Positions 29,750 to 42,717 are shown, counted from the stretch's first letter. The stretch is 64,000 bases of DNA from Hamiltosporidium tvaerminnensis (GCA_022605425.2 JAKIMF020000005.1:530501-594500), one strand, 5' to 3'. The notes: generated from the letters alone by a model not told the origin. Numbers and translations are program-made.

Positions 29750-31867
29750 ATATATTAAAAATATAAGTTTCTTGATTATATTATGAAGATTTTTTTAACA
29801 AAAATACTAAAATAAAAAGCTAATATATCAGCAGGCTATGGTAAAAAAATCAGTATATTGTTTCACTTGTTGACAAATTACTTTTAGACGCTGTTATTTT
29901 AATTTTTATGATCTTACTCGACTGTGTAATTAGAAATATATGAGTTTTTAATTTTATTAGATAATGATTTTGATGCAAAAAGTATCTGCTTCTTTAATTA
30001 TTTTATCATTTGTCGATATATTTAAGAACGATAGTATCTAAAACTGATGAAGTTCAACGGGTTTTCTGAAAAATAAAATTTTGGAATAGCACATGGAAAA
30101 ATTCACGAACGATTTATTTGAATTTTCTAAACGAGTTCAGAAATCTTCGATTTTTACAAAAATGATGCACAATCTAAGATCAAGGGGAATTCAACACGAA
30201 AAAATTTTGATAGAGTAAAAAGAAGCTTTTACTATGATTTAGAAAAAATTGTTTGGCAAAATCAACCGCTAGCCTCATATTTCTTCTACTAATGGCTTTT
30301 GCTTACCTAGATTTAATCTCAATAAAAATTAATAGATTTAAACTAACTAATTTATCATAAAAGATGATGAAGCTTAGGCAGGAATATAAGAAATGAAAGC
30401 ATCTAGATAGAGTGAAGAAACTTTTAGTTCTGTGTTAGAAAGTGAATGTATATCTAAGATTATTGAGTTAAAAGGGTGATGTGGGAATATTAACTAGGAA
30501 AGGTGGGTTTTTACATAGAAAAACTAATAACAAAACTATCTTTTTGTTTGTAAAAACCTTACTTCAAAGTAAATAGCAGGTTAATCAATAGAATCATATA
30601 AAACTTGAATGAAGTACACTCGGTGAATTTTTATAACAAATAAAAATATAAAATTGTACCTCGGGTTTTACAAATCAAGAAATAAAGTTTTCTAGGTTTT
30701 AGCCTCCCCCATAGTTATTTAGAAAGAAACACTTCTAGCACTCTATACACAACCTTCTGTTACACTTAGTATATTCAAATATTTCTAGCGTAAAGAAAGA
30801 ATCTTATGGGATTGTAATACTTTGCAATTTGAATGGATATTCGAAATTGGATTGAAGAATTTTTCACATGTCTATGCTACAAGCAATGACTAAGCAGTTT
30901 GATTCTTATGTCTATATCTTTTACAAACACAAGTTCGGGCTTTCAAAGCAAATCAAAAGGTCTTTACTGTAAGCAGTCCCTAGAAATGTGTTTGCTGAAA
31001 TAATTGTAGACATATACTTTTTTCTGATGCCAAAAATTGAATTAATAGATTAGATATGTTTATCTTCAAAAAGATATATATTATAATATTGCTTTATACA
31101 GTCTGAATCACTATACTAGGCTCACTTCAGATTTATAAAATCGAGAAATAAAAAAATGCTTTTTCAAATAAATGTCTTATTGATAACTATAGTAACTATA
31201 TTGTTCTTTGAGTGGTTACTTGATTATTTTGGTTTAATATCAAACACAGTTCCATAAATCCAAATATCTTTACGAATAGATATAACATCTTGTCAATATC
31301 GCTCAAAAATTGACGAACTTATAGGCTTTGATCAACATAGAGGCTTGAAATCGAGACCAAATTCCCAGAAGAGCTCAAAAATGCATTGATAAACGCCATA
31401 CAAATATCGAAGATACCTGAAGAACTTATATTTAACTTGCTACTTTCAAACAAGAAAGAATATGTGAAGCAAATAGATATAAAGATTATTTAACTCTGAT
31501 GTATGAATAAATCGACTTTGGTTCAAGGAATGCCTCAAAATATGAAAATGAAGTCAAATTTAAAAGATGATAAATTGAATAGAAAAAGAGTAGAACAAGC
31601 TAAGATAGGAATAAACTAGAAATAACCTAATTAAATAAAAACCTAGTTTTATTTTATTATTGGCAATTTTAAATTATTCCGGTGAAATAGAAAGCCAAAA
31701 ATCTGTTTATAAAAATACTAAGCCACGTAAAATAATGTTATTTAATAAATATTTTCGTGATAATAGAAAGGCAAGCAAGTTTATAAATATTTAAAATATA
31801 CAGTAAATGAAAATTAGGCAATAAATATTTATTTATATCTGAATATTTTTATTCATATTAAATTTAT
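29750..31867. other. 2.1-kb gene-free stretch
   Basis: No gene was recognised on either strand. A short protein-like run (KFPEELKNALINAIQISKIP) at about 31350-31410 on the plus strand may be a remnant of an unidentified coding sequence, but it is soon closed by stops. Confidence 0.3.
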
Positions 31868-32347
31868 TTATTCAAATACTATTTTAGAATGATATTTTTT
31901 TATATTATTTCTTACTTCTTCTTCATATTTAAATTTATTTTTCATATAAACACTGCAAGATGTACCATTAGCTGGAGAGTGTATATTAGGAGAAATTAGA
32001 AGATGTTGAATAGATAAAAGTATCTGTAGAATGTTCATAGTGGGTTTCCATTTTTCGGGTGTTAAAATATCTAAACATACTTGTCCATTTGTATAAACAT
32101 TGGGATGATAAACAAAATTTTTAAAAAATGCTTTTGGAGGAGAAAGTGGATAATTTTTTGGAAATGAAAGTAATATTTGAAAGTATGAATTTTTATACAA
32201 ATCATTCAATGGACCAGGAAATCCACAGTTCCAATTTAAAAGATCTATTTTTTTTTCATTCTTTATCGGTTTGCCAAAAAATAAATATTTCCTGTCTTTT
32301 CTTAAATTATTCCTTTCTGTTAGCAATCTTTCATTTGCTGAAATCAT
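31868..32347 (-). CDS. UBC9: SUMO-conjugating enzyme E2 (Ubc9)
   Basis: Ubc9 accepts SUMO from the E1 as a thioester and transfers it to lysines of target proteins, mostly nuclear. The 159-aa protein has the full UBC fold: an N-terminal helix with RLLTERNNLRKDRKYLFFGK, which is the Ubc9-type start (RLxxERxxWRKDHPxGF), then NWNCGFPGPLND, FPKNYPLSPPKAFF, the HPN motif at 81-83 and the catalytic Cys91 in GQVCLDIL. The C-terminal helices include SIQHLLISPNIHSPAN. The length equals other Ubc9 proteins (about 157 aa). On the coding strand CCC (plus-strand 32351-32353) lies three bases before the ATG. SUMO-specific features in the N-terminal helix favour Ubc9 over ubiquitin E2s. Confidence 0.88.
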   Translation of the reverse strand: MISANERLLTERNNLRKDRKYLFFGKPIKNEKKIDLLNWNCGFPGPLNDLYKNSYFQILLSFPKNYPLSPPKAFFKNFVYHPNVYTNGQVCLDILTPEKWKPTMNILQILLSIQHLLISPNIHSPANGTSCSVYMKNKFKYEEEVRNNIKKYHSKIVFE

Positions 32348-33132
32348 TTAGGGTAGTATTGGCTTTTTACAAGTGTATTCCTTTACCAATTAAAAAAAAT
32401 ATATAAAAATATCAAATTATTTTTTTAAATCATATTCGAGACAAAATAAGTGAATAAATAAATTTATTTAAATTTTAAGTCAACATTATATCGAAATATA
32501 TAAATAAATAGATTTATATTTCAATTTCAATTATTATTTAATGATTTTATATTCAGATACTATTATTTACCTTCATATGATTTTTTTGTTTTCAAATTTC
32601 CTTTAGATTTATAAAACATTATTTATGATACCTACATATTTATGTCGGATAGAAAAATTTTACTATTTTTAAACTTTTTATTGCTTCAAAAAATTCGGTT
32701 TTTCTAATTTTTTTCATTCCGGAACTAAATTTACAGACTAAAAAAAACACTTAGCAAATAAATTCAAAGTTTAAACCTCTTCAGCTATGATATTTCCATT
32801 GCATGTTTTTTTATTAACAGTAAATCATTATTTTGTTTCAAGAAAATATTAAAATGAAGGGGATAGTAATTTTTTCATTGGCTGTTTTTTTTACTTAGGT
32901 ATGAAATAAACCAGCAACGATTTAAAGCTTGCCTATGCAGTAATTTGAGTAAAACAAATATATAGATGAAAATTTGAAGGTTTTCTATTGGTTGTTCAGA
33001 ATAATTTCATATCAGTATCTATTTCTATTGGAAATATGTCAGATAAGATAAAATTCTCTTTTTTTTATTGGTTTTTAAAAAGGAGAATCAAATTATTTAA
33101 ATTTTTTTTGTTTCAGAATCGTCCCTTCTAAT
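32348..33132. other. intergenic region between divergent UBC9 and Fes1-like gene
   Basis: Divergent promoters presumably lie here. The only visible elements are the CCC motifs at both ends (32351-32353 read on minus; 33123-33125). No gene seen. Confidence 0.4.
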
Positions 33133-33651
33133 ATGGAAAGAAAAAAATTAACATCAGAGGATATTGAAAATATGAAGACTATACTTAATCCTTATCCAGT
33201 TGTAGTCGAAAATTTTCTAGATAATATAGAGAATTTGACAGATTTGAAAGAAAAATTAGAAGAAATTGAAGAATTGAGTTCAATAATGGTTGCTATTGAT
33301 GTATGTGGTAATCCAGATGTAATGAATAAATTTGAAAGAATAATGAAAATGATGGAACAAAAGGAACTATATGGCGCAATTTGTAGATTGTTTGCTGACT
33401 GTTGTCAAAATTTTGATGTTGTACAGGCAAAATTGGTTAAAATCGAAATATTTGAAAAAATCAAATATAATTGGTCACTTAACGATAGTACTTATCTTCT
33501 GTTTTCCTTGTGTATGAACAATCCAGCTATTACTAAATTGTTTTTTTCTAAATATTACAGGCCAGATCTTTTTGATCCCGGTAATGATAGAATAGGAAGG
33601 TTGATAGAATACTATGGAAGCCTGGAGGCCACTACTAATGCTTTAAATTAA
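33133..33651 (+). CDS. probable Fes1/HspBP1-like Hsp70 nucleotide exchange factor
   Basis: Fes1 proteins are all-helical armadillo-like factors that release ADP from cytosolic Hsp70. The 172-aa product is predicted all-alpha. It contains NLTDLKEKLEEIEELSSIMV, similar in pattern to the family's 'al-xLexLvexiDnAxdl', followed by GAICRLFADCCQNFDVVQAK, which parallels the Fes1 'AaxvixtcaQNNpxxQ' repeat, the best single match. Yeast Fes1 is 290 aa, so this would be a trimmed version. CCC at 33123-33125 supports the start. The assignment rests on repeat pattern only; another small armadillo protein is possible. Confidence 0.5.
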   Translation: MERKKLTSEDIENMKTILNPYPVVVENFLDNIENLTDLKEKLEEIEELSSIMVAIDVCGNPDVMNKFERIMKMMEQKELYGAICRLFADCCQNFDVVQAKLVKIEIFEKIKYNWSLNDSTYLLFSLCMNNPAITKLFFSKYYRPDLFDPGNDRIGRLIEYYGSLEATTNALN

Positions 33652-35091
33652 TTTTTATTATTTTTTAAGTTTTTAAAGTGTTTATAATATTTTGTATTAT
33701 TTGGATAGAAATTTATATTTTTTTTGCCTTTAATATTTTTTTAACAATAAATCTTTTATATGTTAATACATTGTACAAAAATAAAGATTTTTCGTTTATA
33801 TTTCTTATTTTTAAGGTTTAATAGGGGAGGTTTGAAGATTATATTTTTTTAAACATAATATGAAATTTTATTATACAATTCATTAAATAATTTAAAATTT
33901 ATTTCCTGATTTTGCATTTGTATTATAAATAATCTCAAAATATTACTATCATTGTATATCATCTACTCAGCGCATTTTGATTCACGTTCAATATCAATTT
34001 AAATCAAGTAAAATTTTTATTATATCAGTCAAAAAATTTTGATTTAAAATTATATATAATCGACTAACTAAGAGTATCTTGAAATTGCGTAAACTCTGGC
34101 AACATAATCTGTCCAATTATTGCAGGTAGTTTTCAATAAATGGGAATATTTCATTCGCAAAGCAGTTAGATAGTAAAATTACGCGTAGCTTTAAATTTTA
34201 ACTTAAGGACCTGGTTAAATATTTTTTCATAAATCCAACACAAAGAACAATGTAGAAGAAACAGATACTAAATTTTAACGAAATAATGAAATCCACTAGA
34301 CGCTAAAATAATTTGATATTCTATTTGAAAATGTTTTATTTTAAATACCAAAAAAATTAGATATTTTATATAAACTTAATTTATTAAAAACCGGTAAAAT
34401 CTCCGGGTATTTTTTTATCTAATCAAGATTTAATTTTAATCAGTAAAATTTATGATTTCTAAATTAAATAATAATATCTTATCTTTCGCTTTTATAATTT
34501 CATTTTAAAACGTTTTTCTAATTTATTGTTTAAATATATTCGAAATAATTTAAATATTGTTCAAAATCTGGCATGAAAAAAAATGTTTTTGAAGAATTTT
34601 ATATCTGATACACATATTATAAATTCGCAATTATATCTTGTTTTAAAAATATAAATAACTCAATGATTTTTATAAATCGCTAGTAGCTTGCTTGCTAATT
34701 AATTTAGAAATAAAGAGAACTTTCGTTCCAACAGCAATATTCTGTAACATATTTGTATTAATCATATAATTGAAGGCGAGAATAATTTGTAAGAACTATG
34801 AATTTCTGTCAATAAATTAGATCAAGGGAGCATTTTATAGTCAAATCTGAAAAGATTTGTTCTTTTTTCATTCTAATTCGTTTTTTTTTAAATTTTGCTT
34901 AAAATTTGAAAAGCTATTTGGATATTTTCGTTAGGCAATGCCAAAATAATGTTTCTATACGAATTGTAGTAGAAAAAAACAATCTAAAAAGATATTTCAG
35001 TAAAAAAATTGTTTGTTTTTAATATTCTTCATGAATTTAATATAAAAAAAACGGTTTTTAATTTAATTAATTAATATATAATCGAAAGGGA
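33652..35091. other. 1.4-kb AT-rich intergenic region
   Basis: No gene, RNA or repeat family recognised on either strand. Confidence 0.35.
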
Positions 35092-35880
35092 ATGTTTAGA
35101 TTTATGATAAAATTCTATTTTTTAATTAAATTAAACATTATAAAATTTTTGGATATACGAATCCTTATGTTTAGTTTCTATGTTTGCCCGGTTCTGAAGT
35201 TTATCTTTTCTTTTGTAAGATCTTCAAAAAGAGGTGATGAACTTGAAAATGATCAATCAATTTTACTTGGATCTGAATCAGTATGCCATTTACAAGATAC
35301 TGTTTCACTTGTACGTGACAATAGTATGAATAAGAAGAAATTTCACTTTCGAAGAAAGAAAAGAGTAAAACGTAAAAGATCATTGTCTAAATCGGATCTA
35401 AATTTTACAGATGAAGAAACCAGTCTAAACGGTAAAATTTCAGATATTATATCCATAATTAATGACATTCGAAAAGAAATTAAAGATGGTAGTGATATAA
35501 AATCTCTCTTGATAAAACTGCAGGAGTTGATTACTTCGATTTTTGGCTGTCGAGAAGGATTTATTGATAAAAAAATTAATTTAAATATAATTTGTCTTGA
35601 CTTACAAAAATCTATCGAAGACCACAATAAAAAATTAAATACTATCGAAACAGATTGTAAAGCCATTTATGAAAAAATTAGAATTATAAATGCAAAAATA
35701 TACGAAAATAATTTGAAAAATGAACAAGAACTCATTGAGTTATTACAAAAATTTTTGGGCTACACAAATAAGATGATACTCGTTTTTGAAAAATTGCAAA
35801 ATTGTTTCGCTGAATACAGAATGATTAAAAAAAGCATTACAATAACTGAATCATTTAAAAATGTACAAAATGATCAATAA
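35092..35880 (+). CDS. hypothetical coiled-coil protein with N-terminal membrane segment, 262 aa
   Basis: Not recognised. The N-terminus (1-42) is strongly hydrophobic with two possible membrane spans or an uncleaved signal-anchor, then a basic cluster KKKFHFRRKKRVKRKRS at about 81-97, and from about 110 to 255 a helical, heptad-like region rich in I/L/K/E (for example QDLQ...SIEDHNKKLNTIETD). This layout fits a membrane-anchored coiled-coil protein, perhaps lineage-specific. GGG at 35088-35090, one base before the ATG, is the GGG form of the start-proximal motif. An internal start at residue 26 would still leave a hydrophobic segment. No informative neighbour. Confidence 0.6.
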   Translation: MFRFMIKFYFLIKLNIIKFLDIRILMFSFYVCPVLKFIFSFVRSSKRGDELENDQSILLGSESVCHLQDTVSLVRDNSMNKKKFHFRRKKRVKRKRSLSKSDLNFTDEETSLNGKISDIISIINDIRKEIKDGSDIKSLLIKLQELITSIFGCREGFIDKKINLNIICLDLQKSIEDHNKKLNTIETDCKAIYEKIRIINAKIYENNLKNEQELIELLQKFLGYTNKMILVFEKLQNCFAEYRMIKKSITITESFKNVQNDQ

Positions 35881-36320
35881 ACTATTTCATTTGAGGAAAT
35901 GATTTAAAATCATCACTGTTCTTTAAAAACATGGTTTATAAGAATTATCTTTTGGCCTTTCTAATATATTATTATTTTTTACATACATTGATTATGTCCA
36001 TGAATGAATACATTTAATCATATTGCGGAAATTTTTTACAAAAGTGGTATAACTTCGTCATTAAATGAAATTTCGTTTTATTCTAGTACAAAAATTATTA
36101 TATTAAAAAAACACTAAGGTTGAGAAATTTTATGTTATTTGAGTGATTAATTCCAATATTAAAAAAAACAATCTGCTCTACTAAATGCAGACTTTTTTAT
36201 TTTTCATAATTAATGAAACTGTCGTAAAAAACATATCATGTTAGTATATAAATGTATTATATTATATTATTAAATAGTAAAATTAAAACTTGTGTGAAAT
36301 TTTTTTCATCTTTGCACTAC
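35881..36320. other. gene-free stretch
   Basis: AT-rich; nothing recognised. Confidence 0.35.
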
Positions 36321-36530
36321 CAGCCCTGCACGAGCCTTGGTCTCGTCCAGTAATATTGCACACCGGTGTTTTTCTAGTGATTTTGTTTACCTTTTTGGGG
36401 TTGGTAACAAGGTTGTTTTAAAAGAGTGGGTTGTTGGCCCTAGGCTCAACCTGGAAAACCAGTCCTTTTAATCGCCTTCTACGACAAGCAGAGAATAAAC
36501 CAAGCCAATTGTGTTTCTGGCAAGGCGGGA
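36321..36530 (+). repeat. G+C-richer dispersed repeat (Rep-B), copy 1
   Basis: About 210 bp, compositionally unlike its flanks. Its second half matches 55340-55510 on the same strand, with shared blocks 'ttggtaacaagg/ttcgtaacaaga', 'ctcaacctgga/ctaatctggagga' and 'cgcc-tctac-ac/aataagcag-gaat'. Its first half (accagccctgcacgagcc) resembles the minus strand of 63040-63115. The family was not identified. Confidence 0.6.
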
Positions 36531-36653
36531 TAGTTAATATTATTTACAAAAACAAAACTAATTCCTTTTATAGACTCGTATACAAAAAAACGGACAATTT
36601 TTTGCATATCAAAATGCCAATTCCTGTATCTATAATATTTTATTTTAATATTA

Positions 36654-37620
36654 TCAGATATATATTTGAAGCTGTGTTCTGCTATATCCAGGATAGAAAT
36701 GTATTCTGGGGAGCAGATGGTGTGTGTCAACATTGCGGGAAGTCTGGTAAGACTGTGGATCATCTAGCAACTAGATGTGAAAAAATGCTAGGCCATGATT
36801 ACACTAGACGGCATAATGAAGTGGTTAGATGCCTACACCTTCTCCTTCTAAATAGATATAAGTTTAAGTCTTCAAAACGAATAAGGAGCCACTCAGTTCA
36901 AGAAATTCTTGATAATGAGTATGCAGAGATAAGAGTGGACACCAGAATTAAAACTGATGTTAAAATTCGGAATAACAGACCGGACATATTTATTTTAGAT
37001 AAGAAGAAGAATAAGATAATACTCATTGAAGTAGGAATCACTTCCCAAGATTCACTTCAAATAGTTGAAACTGAAAAACTTAGGAAGTATGACCTGCTAG
37101 CCAATGAGTTGGGCCTTATTTATAAGTGTAGTGTTGAGATAATCCCTTATGTGATGACCTGGGACGGTATTGTGACAAAATACCATAAATCTCATCTTAA
37201 AAGACTAGAAATACCCATGAATGTAGAAGCATACATTCAGTCTATAGTACTTAAAAAGACAGTCGAAACTATTTCCTTTGATCGACGAAGAGGACTTGAG
37301 TCAGGACTAAATGCCGAAGAGAGCTGGGAGAGAGCGTCAATGGGTGTTATTATGAGATCAGAGATGCATGAGGAACCAATACCCCCTTTAAAAGAAGCGA
37401 AAACAGAGGAAGATGGTGCCAAAAATTTTAAACCAAAATATAAAGCCCCCTTTATTTTACAAGGAGGAACCACTTTAGAGGAACCGACCAATAACATAAA
37501 TGAAGAGTCGGATTTGGAAGAAGAGACAAAAGTGGTCAAAGAGGTAGAAGAAAATATGTAAAAATGGTAAAAAATATTTTAACCCAGAATTTTATTAAAT
37601 AAAATTTCAGATATATATTT
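36654..37620 (+). mobile_element. 5'-truncated RLE-LINE copy with 14-bp target-site duplication
   Basis: LINE sequence from 36668 to about 37606 is nearly identical to the intact copy (from codon 957 of the polyprotein to the 3' end; only a few differences over ~940 bp). It is flanked by perfect duplications tcagatatatattt at 36654-36667 and 37607-37620. The 5' truncation, intact 3' end and duplication are the hallmark of target-primed reverse transcription, and the near-identity shows a recent event. Confidence 0.93.
36668..37561 (+). pseudogene. C-terminal fragment of LINE polyprotein (zinc knuckle + endonuclease)
   Basis: The reading frame retains the CCHC knuckle, the PD...E endonuclease motif and the acidic tail without any stop. 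An apparent start further upstream (36431) lies in unrelated flanking sequence including Rep-B, so the longer open frame is a chance fusion of flank with LINE and is not a gene. One substitution (KITLIE to KIILIE) lies next to the endonuclease Glu. Confidence 0.8.
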
Positions 37621-39689
37621 TAATGCTTGTATATTATTCAAATTTTGTTTTTTTCACTACATATTTATAACTTAAGTTTAATTTTCCTAATTATTGAGTA
37701 TTTTCGTATAAAATACTTTTTAAAATCTAATTCAAAGACATGATTAATTTATTAATCTATCTAAAGTATTTTCGAATATGCCCCTGTTATAAAATACCAA
37801 TATTTAGACTTTCTCTGACGAACTTCTTTGTATACACTAGTAATTAGTCTTATGATTTTCATACTAGATATTTTCTTTATCGAATATACTTGGGATTGGA
37901 TATCTCTACAAAGTTTACACAATAAAGTATAAATCCTGGCCAAAAGCTGCTATTTTACTTTACCTTCCTTAATATAATTTTCTAGATTTAAATGAGTATT
38001 TACTACTTATATCTAACTAGTAACTATCTGAACACAATCAAATCATAATGTTCTATCTTTTGAAGCAACATGTGCAAAAAAAGACTATTAACTAGAGTGA
38101 TATTTCAGAATTGGTAATTTAAAACTTTCATAAATGCAAATCAAAGGTGAACTATCTGAAGAATCAAACCCGCTCATTTTGTTTATTGATATCATTTAAT
38201 AATCGATCTTAGAATTTTTTATTGTGCAGAATAAATATTTTTCTAAAATGATTGCAGATCTAAATTTAAAAACAGATAGGAAAAACACAGCTTTAAAAAA
38301 ACCCAATCTTTTACAACTGGTCCTCTATTATTGTCCTAAACAGTTAATTTAAATCTAAGTTAGACACTTAGTCTCAAAAAAGTAAGAAATTTATGTTCTG
38401 TAGAACTTATGTTCCATAAAAGGAAACTTTTAAAATAATTGGGCCTTAAATTATGTCTCATCCGGTGATTGATAGATATATTATGAGTAAATTAAGATGT
38501 CTCTTTTTTAATAACAGTTATAATACTGCCATAGAATTAGCATAAAGATGTTTAGAATTGGTATCAATATGATGTAGAATCTGCTAAAATCTAAAGTAGT
38601 TGAATATCCAGCCAAATAACTTCGTCTTCTAAAGTATTTGGACTACTTGGCTCTTATCGTAAAATGAAATTTACAACAATCACTTGAGCAAAAATTCAAA
38701 ATATATTTTCAAACTAGATGAAAACGCTCGCCATAATTTTCATCACTAAATAATTGTTGATACAAAATTATTTTTAGTTTATTGTGTGTCTACTATAATT
38801 CTTCTTTCAATTCGATTTAAAGGTTGGGATTTAGATAAAGGATTCAAAGGTTTCGGATATAGACCAAGACAGATTTAGTAAAATTTTTAATTATTTGCAA
38901 GATTATGCTCTTTTCTCATGCAACATCTTTATGATAGTATACTTATATAAATAGAAAAATTTTAAATCAGGTAATATCAATATTGAATTAATAACAAATA
39001 GATTGATGCTTTTTGATTTGGTTTTTTAAAATATTTCTACAACAAGCTTAAAAGATGATTAGAATTTTTATATACCAAAATATTTGATTTATATAAGTAA
39101 TATGTGATTATTTACTTGTACAAAGATTATGATATTTTATTAAAATTCTTTTTAAAATTTTTTATTATAAATTTAGTCTACGTTTCTTGGCTAGAAATAT
39201 ATAATTACAAAATAAACATTGAAAAGAATATTTATTCAATTGATTCTTAAGTAGAATCGTAAAATATATATCCTAATTTTAAATCTTACTAAAATCATAA
39301 ATTTTGAAGGATAAAGTTTGCATTAATAGAAACTATAATACTTAATGTGTTTCAAATGCGATCTTGATTTACAGATGATATATTGTATTTAATAAGGAAA
39401 ATCGTGTATATTTTAACCAAAAATATTATTATTTAATTGTATGTATCCGTCTATAAAAATAAAATCTATATAAGATAAGTTTTTTTAAATTTTTATATTA
39501 AATGTAATATATTTCACTCGTATTATTTTCTTATGACAGAATTTAGTACAACACAAACACTCTTTATGCAGCTTTTTAACAAAATTTTTCAAGTATATAG
39601 ATCACGATATAAATGTTGGTTAGGCTGATTTACCGGTATTAATTTCTATTTGACTATTAAAGTTTTTTTTAATAAGTCGTTTGTTAGAC
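37621..39689. other. 2.1-kb gene-free stretch
   Basis: No gene or known repeat recognised; short open frames have random AT-rich composition. Confidence 0.3.
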
Positions 39690-39900
39690 ATTTAGAGGGG
39701 TGATAATCACGGAAAAACTATACAATTTGTAATGAATGTCTCCAGGTTGTTTGAAACCCATTGTTGCCATTGTATTGACATCTGGACCACACCGGATCTA
39801 TAGACCAATCCCTTTTTTTCCCGTGTTACCACAGATTAAAAGAAGCAAATTAAACTTTCATTTTTTATCTTCGACACCATAAGGTAAAGAAATAATGGAA
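39690..39900 (+). repeat. short diverged Rep700-related copy
   Basis: It starts 'gaggggtgataatcacggaaaaact', parallel to the Rep700 5' end, runs through 'ggaccacaccggatctatagaccaatccc', and ends in the same ~100-bp extension ('ttatcttcgacacc') found in the copies at 8.2-8.65 and 11.1-11.3 kb. Confidence 0.5.
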
Positions 39901-42174
39901 TATGTGGGAAACTTTGTTAGACTATTTTGTTATTTTCGGTGACATGGATTGTGTTAAGTAATATTTTATTGTTGCTACTAAATTCATATTCGTATTTTAA
40001 TATTAAAAAAACTGTTTTATTATTTGATTGTTAATTAGTTATTTTTCGTTTGGTTTTTACAACTATTTAGACACACTTATACTTAAAAATTAGTTCATAT
40101 AATATTATCAGGGAAAAGCGGTCCTCATTAATATTTTTACATTATAATATTGAATAATAATGATATATGAAAATAAATTAAAAATTTATGGAATTCGGCT
40201 CAAAATCCGGAGTAAAAAACTTTATAATATTTCATTTTCGCAATTTTTTTTCTTACCTCGAGAAGATGTATGTTCTCGTAGACAAAATAAATTTTCATGG
40301 TTTAAAATTTGTTCTTATGGCATAAGCTAAAGAATCTCAACCAAAAATCTCTGTTTTGGGCTCCAATAATGGCTCAAAATGTAATTCATGCTTGTATTTT
40401 TATATTACTAAGTTTATTTTCCGTTTTAATTATGCCACTTTGCAAAAAAAACAAATTTTGACGTCAGATACTTACTATCTAGTTTTCTATATAATTGCGA
40501 TGCAAAATTAATTTTTTTTTTAAATTGCTATTTATTTTATACTTTTGGAAATGATTAAATCTTAAAAATTGTTATAAACCATAAATAAAGCATTTGAGCA
40601 CTTTATTGAAAAATTTAATCGATTTTTAAATTCTCATTTTTTTGAGATAGATTTTTAGTTTATAATTTTGTGTATTAATGACCAGATTAACAAAGTTTAT
40701 ATGTCTTTATAATAAAATAAAAACATGAATTTTCACAATTTAAGCGCGTTAATATTCAAAACTGTACAACTACGAAAAGAAATAGTAGAAAAATAACCTT
40801 TGCGTTGGTAAAAAGAAGTTTCCTACACCGAAATTGCACGGAAAGAAATATTTTTTATCTCCCTGTATCGATTGAGCTCGTGATTGAAAATCCAAACGTG
40901 TGGAAATTCCTCATCAATAAAATAATTTCATCGGCCGGCAATATATAGTACGGGTGAAGTGTGAGTAGTACATACAAAAATTTTTTTTCTTAAGATTTAT
41001 AAGATTCGGTTCTTTAACTATTTTATGGAACTGCATAAGTTAAAGATCACATAAGTATATTTTTTTTAACGTAATTGGGCAGATACTAAGAGATATCTCA
41101 ATAAAAATGATCAATATGAATTAAAATTAAAATTAAATTAAATGTACATATACAGAGTACATCTGAAGAAATTCTAAGATACAAACTTTCCATGCCAGAA
41201 GATTCAATACTGTATCAGCAATAATAAACACTCTCGCTGTTAGAAAAAATCTGAAAACATCAGTTAATTGTAAAATAAACACATTTTTAAAGAGCATTTT
41301 TGTTTCTTACTTTTGTTTTACAGTTACATTATATTTTCAAACACATATTATTGTGATGAGCGTGTTAAAATTCTACATTTATCGCCTTCTGAGAATATGC
41401 TATATAATAGAATTACGAAAGATAAATTTATCAACTAGAGAATTTTTTTCATAAATTACAAATAGTGTATATTTAAACCAATAATTTTCATTAATTATTT
41501 TCTATAACAGATAGTATATAATTTATTAATTTCAGTGCCACACTATTGAAACTAAACAAATACAATTTATAATTTATAACAAATTCCACACATTGGCCAT
41601 TTTTTATAAAAACTATTCTGCCGATACACAATCTAGCTTTCCTGTTATATCGAAAAAACATGATTTGGCAAACGAATCTGTAGAACATATGTACTTTATA
41701 AGATTTATAATCCTCTAAATATAAAATTTTAAGAAATTCGTTTCAGCATTCCTATTATTTTTTAGAATTTTATAAATGATTGTAATGAATAGATATACTA
41801 CTTTCTCAAAATTAATATATCTTTACTAATCAAATCTTGGGAAAGTTAGAAATAGGGGCAAAAGAAATCTTTGAACTCCCTGGATTTTTAAAGTCAATTT
41901 CTGTTTAAGTAACAGATATTTGAAAGGATAACAATGTAGAAATCAAAAAAAAAATAATTGCAGAAAAAGAAGTATCATAAAAACATAATTAAGGCGGGTT
42001 TATGGTTACTCGGTTTTTTTTTCAACACCAAGGAACGTGAGTAAACTATTGATGAAATAATAACAAAAATTATATTTATTTGGCGTCACGCATTCTAAAC
42101 TTTTTTTCATGAGTATATAAATCATATGAGGAATTATTAACTAGAACTGAATCAAATTTAGAAATATAATTATC
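39901..42174. other. 2.3-kb gene-free stretch
   Basis: Nothing recognised on either strand. A 65-codon minus-strand frame at 41491-41688 is unsupported. Confidence 0.3.
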
Positions 42175-42330
42175 TTCGTATTGCATTTGTGGAGGGAGGA
42201 TAACCACAAAAAAATTTCTCTTTGGAAAAGGGGGGGGAAAAGTGGTGTGAAGATCATTTTTTGTTTTTTTGGGGGAAAAAAACACACCAACCCCCCTTTT
42301 TTTTTCAAAGGGATTAAAAAAGAGGGGGAG

Positions 42331-42368
<38 letters not shown>

Positions 42369-42397
42369 TAAAATTATAAAAAAAAAAAAAAAAAAAA

Positions 42398-42437
<40 letters not shown>

Positions 42438-42450
42438 AAACCCAAACAAA

Positions 42451-42512
<62 letters not shown>

Positions 42513-42563
42513 GAAAAAAAAAAAAAAAAAAAAAAAAATAACAAAAAAAAAACAAAAAAAAAC

Positions 42564-42608
<45 letters not shown>

Positions 42609-42614
42609 AAAAAG

Positions 42615-42646
<32 letters not shown>

Positions 42647-42679
42647 AAGGGAAGAGGGGAGCCAACCCACCCACCAAAC

Positions 42680-42717
<38 letters not shown>

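Noticed and set aside
33080-33132. Possible intron 3' splice site (tttgtttcag) before the Fes1-like gene
   Set aside because: No matching 5' splice site or upstream exon, and the CCC motif supports a direct start at 33133.
36431-36667. Upstream extension of the truncated LINE frame as a new chimeric gene
   Set aside because: The added codons come from Rep-B and AT-rich flank; the LINE begins exactly at its target-site duplication, so the fusion is accidental.
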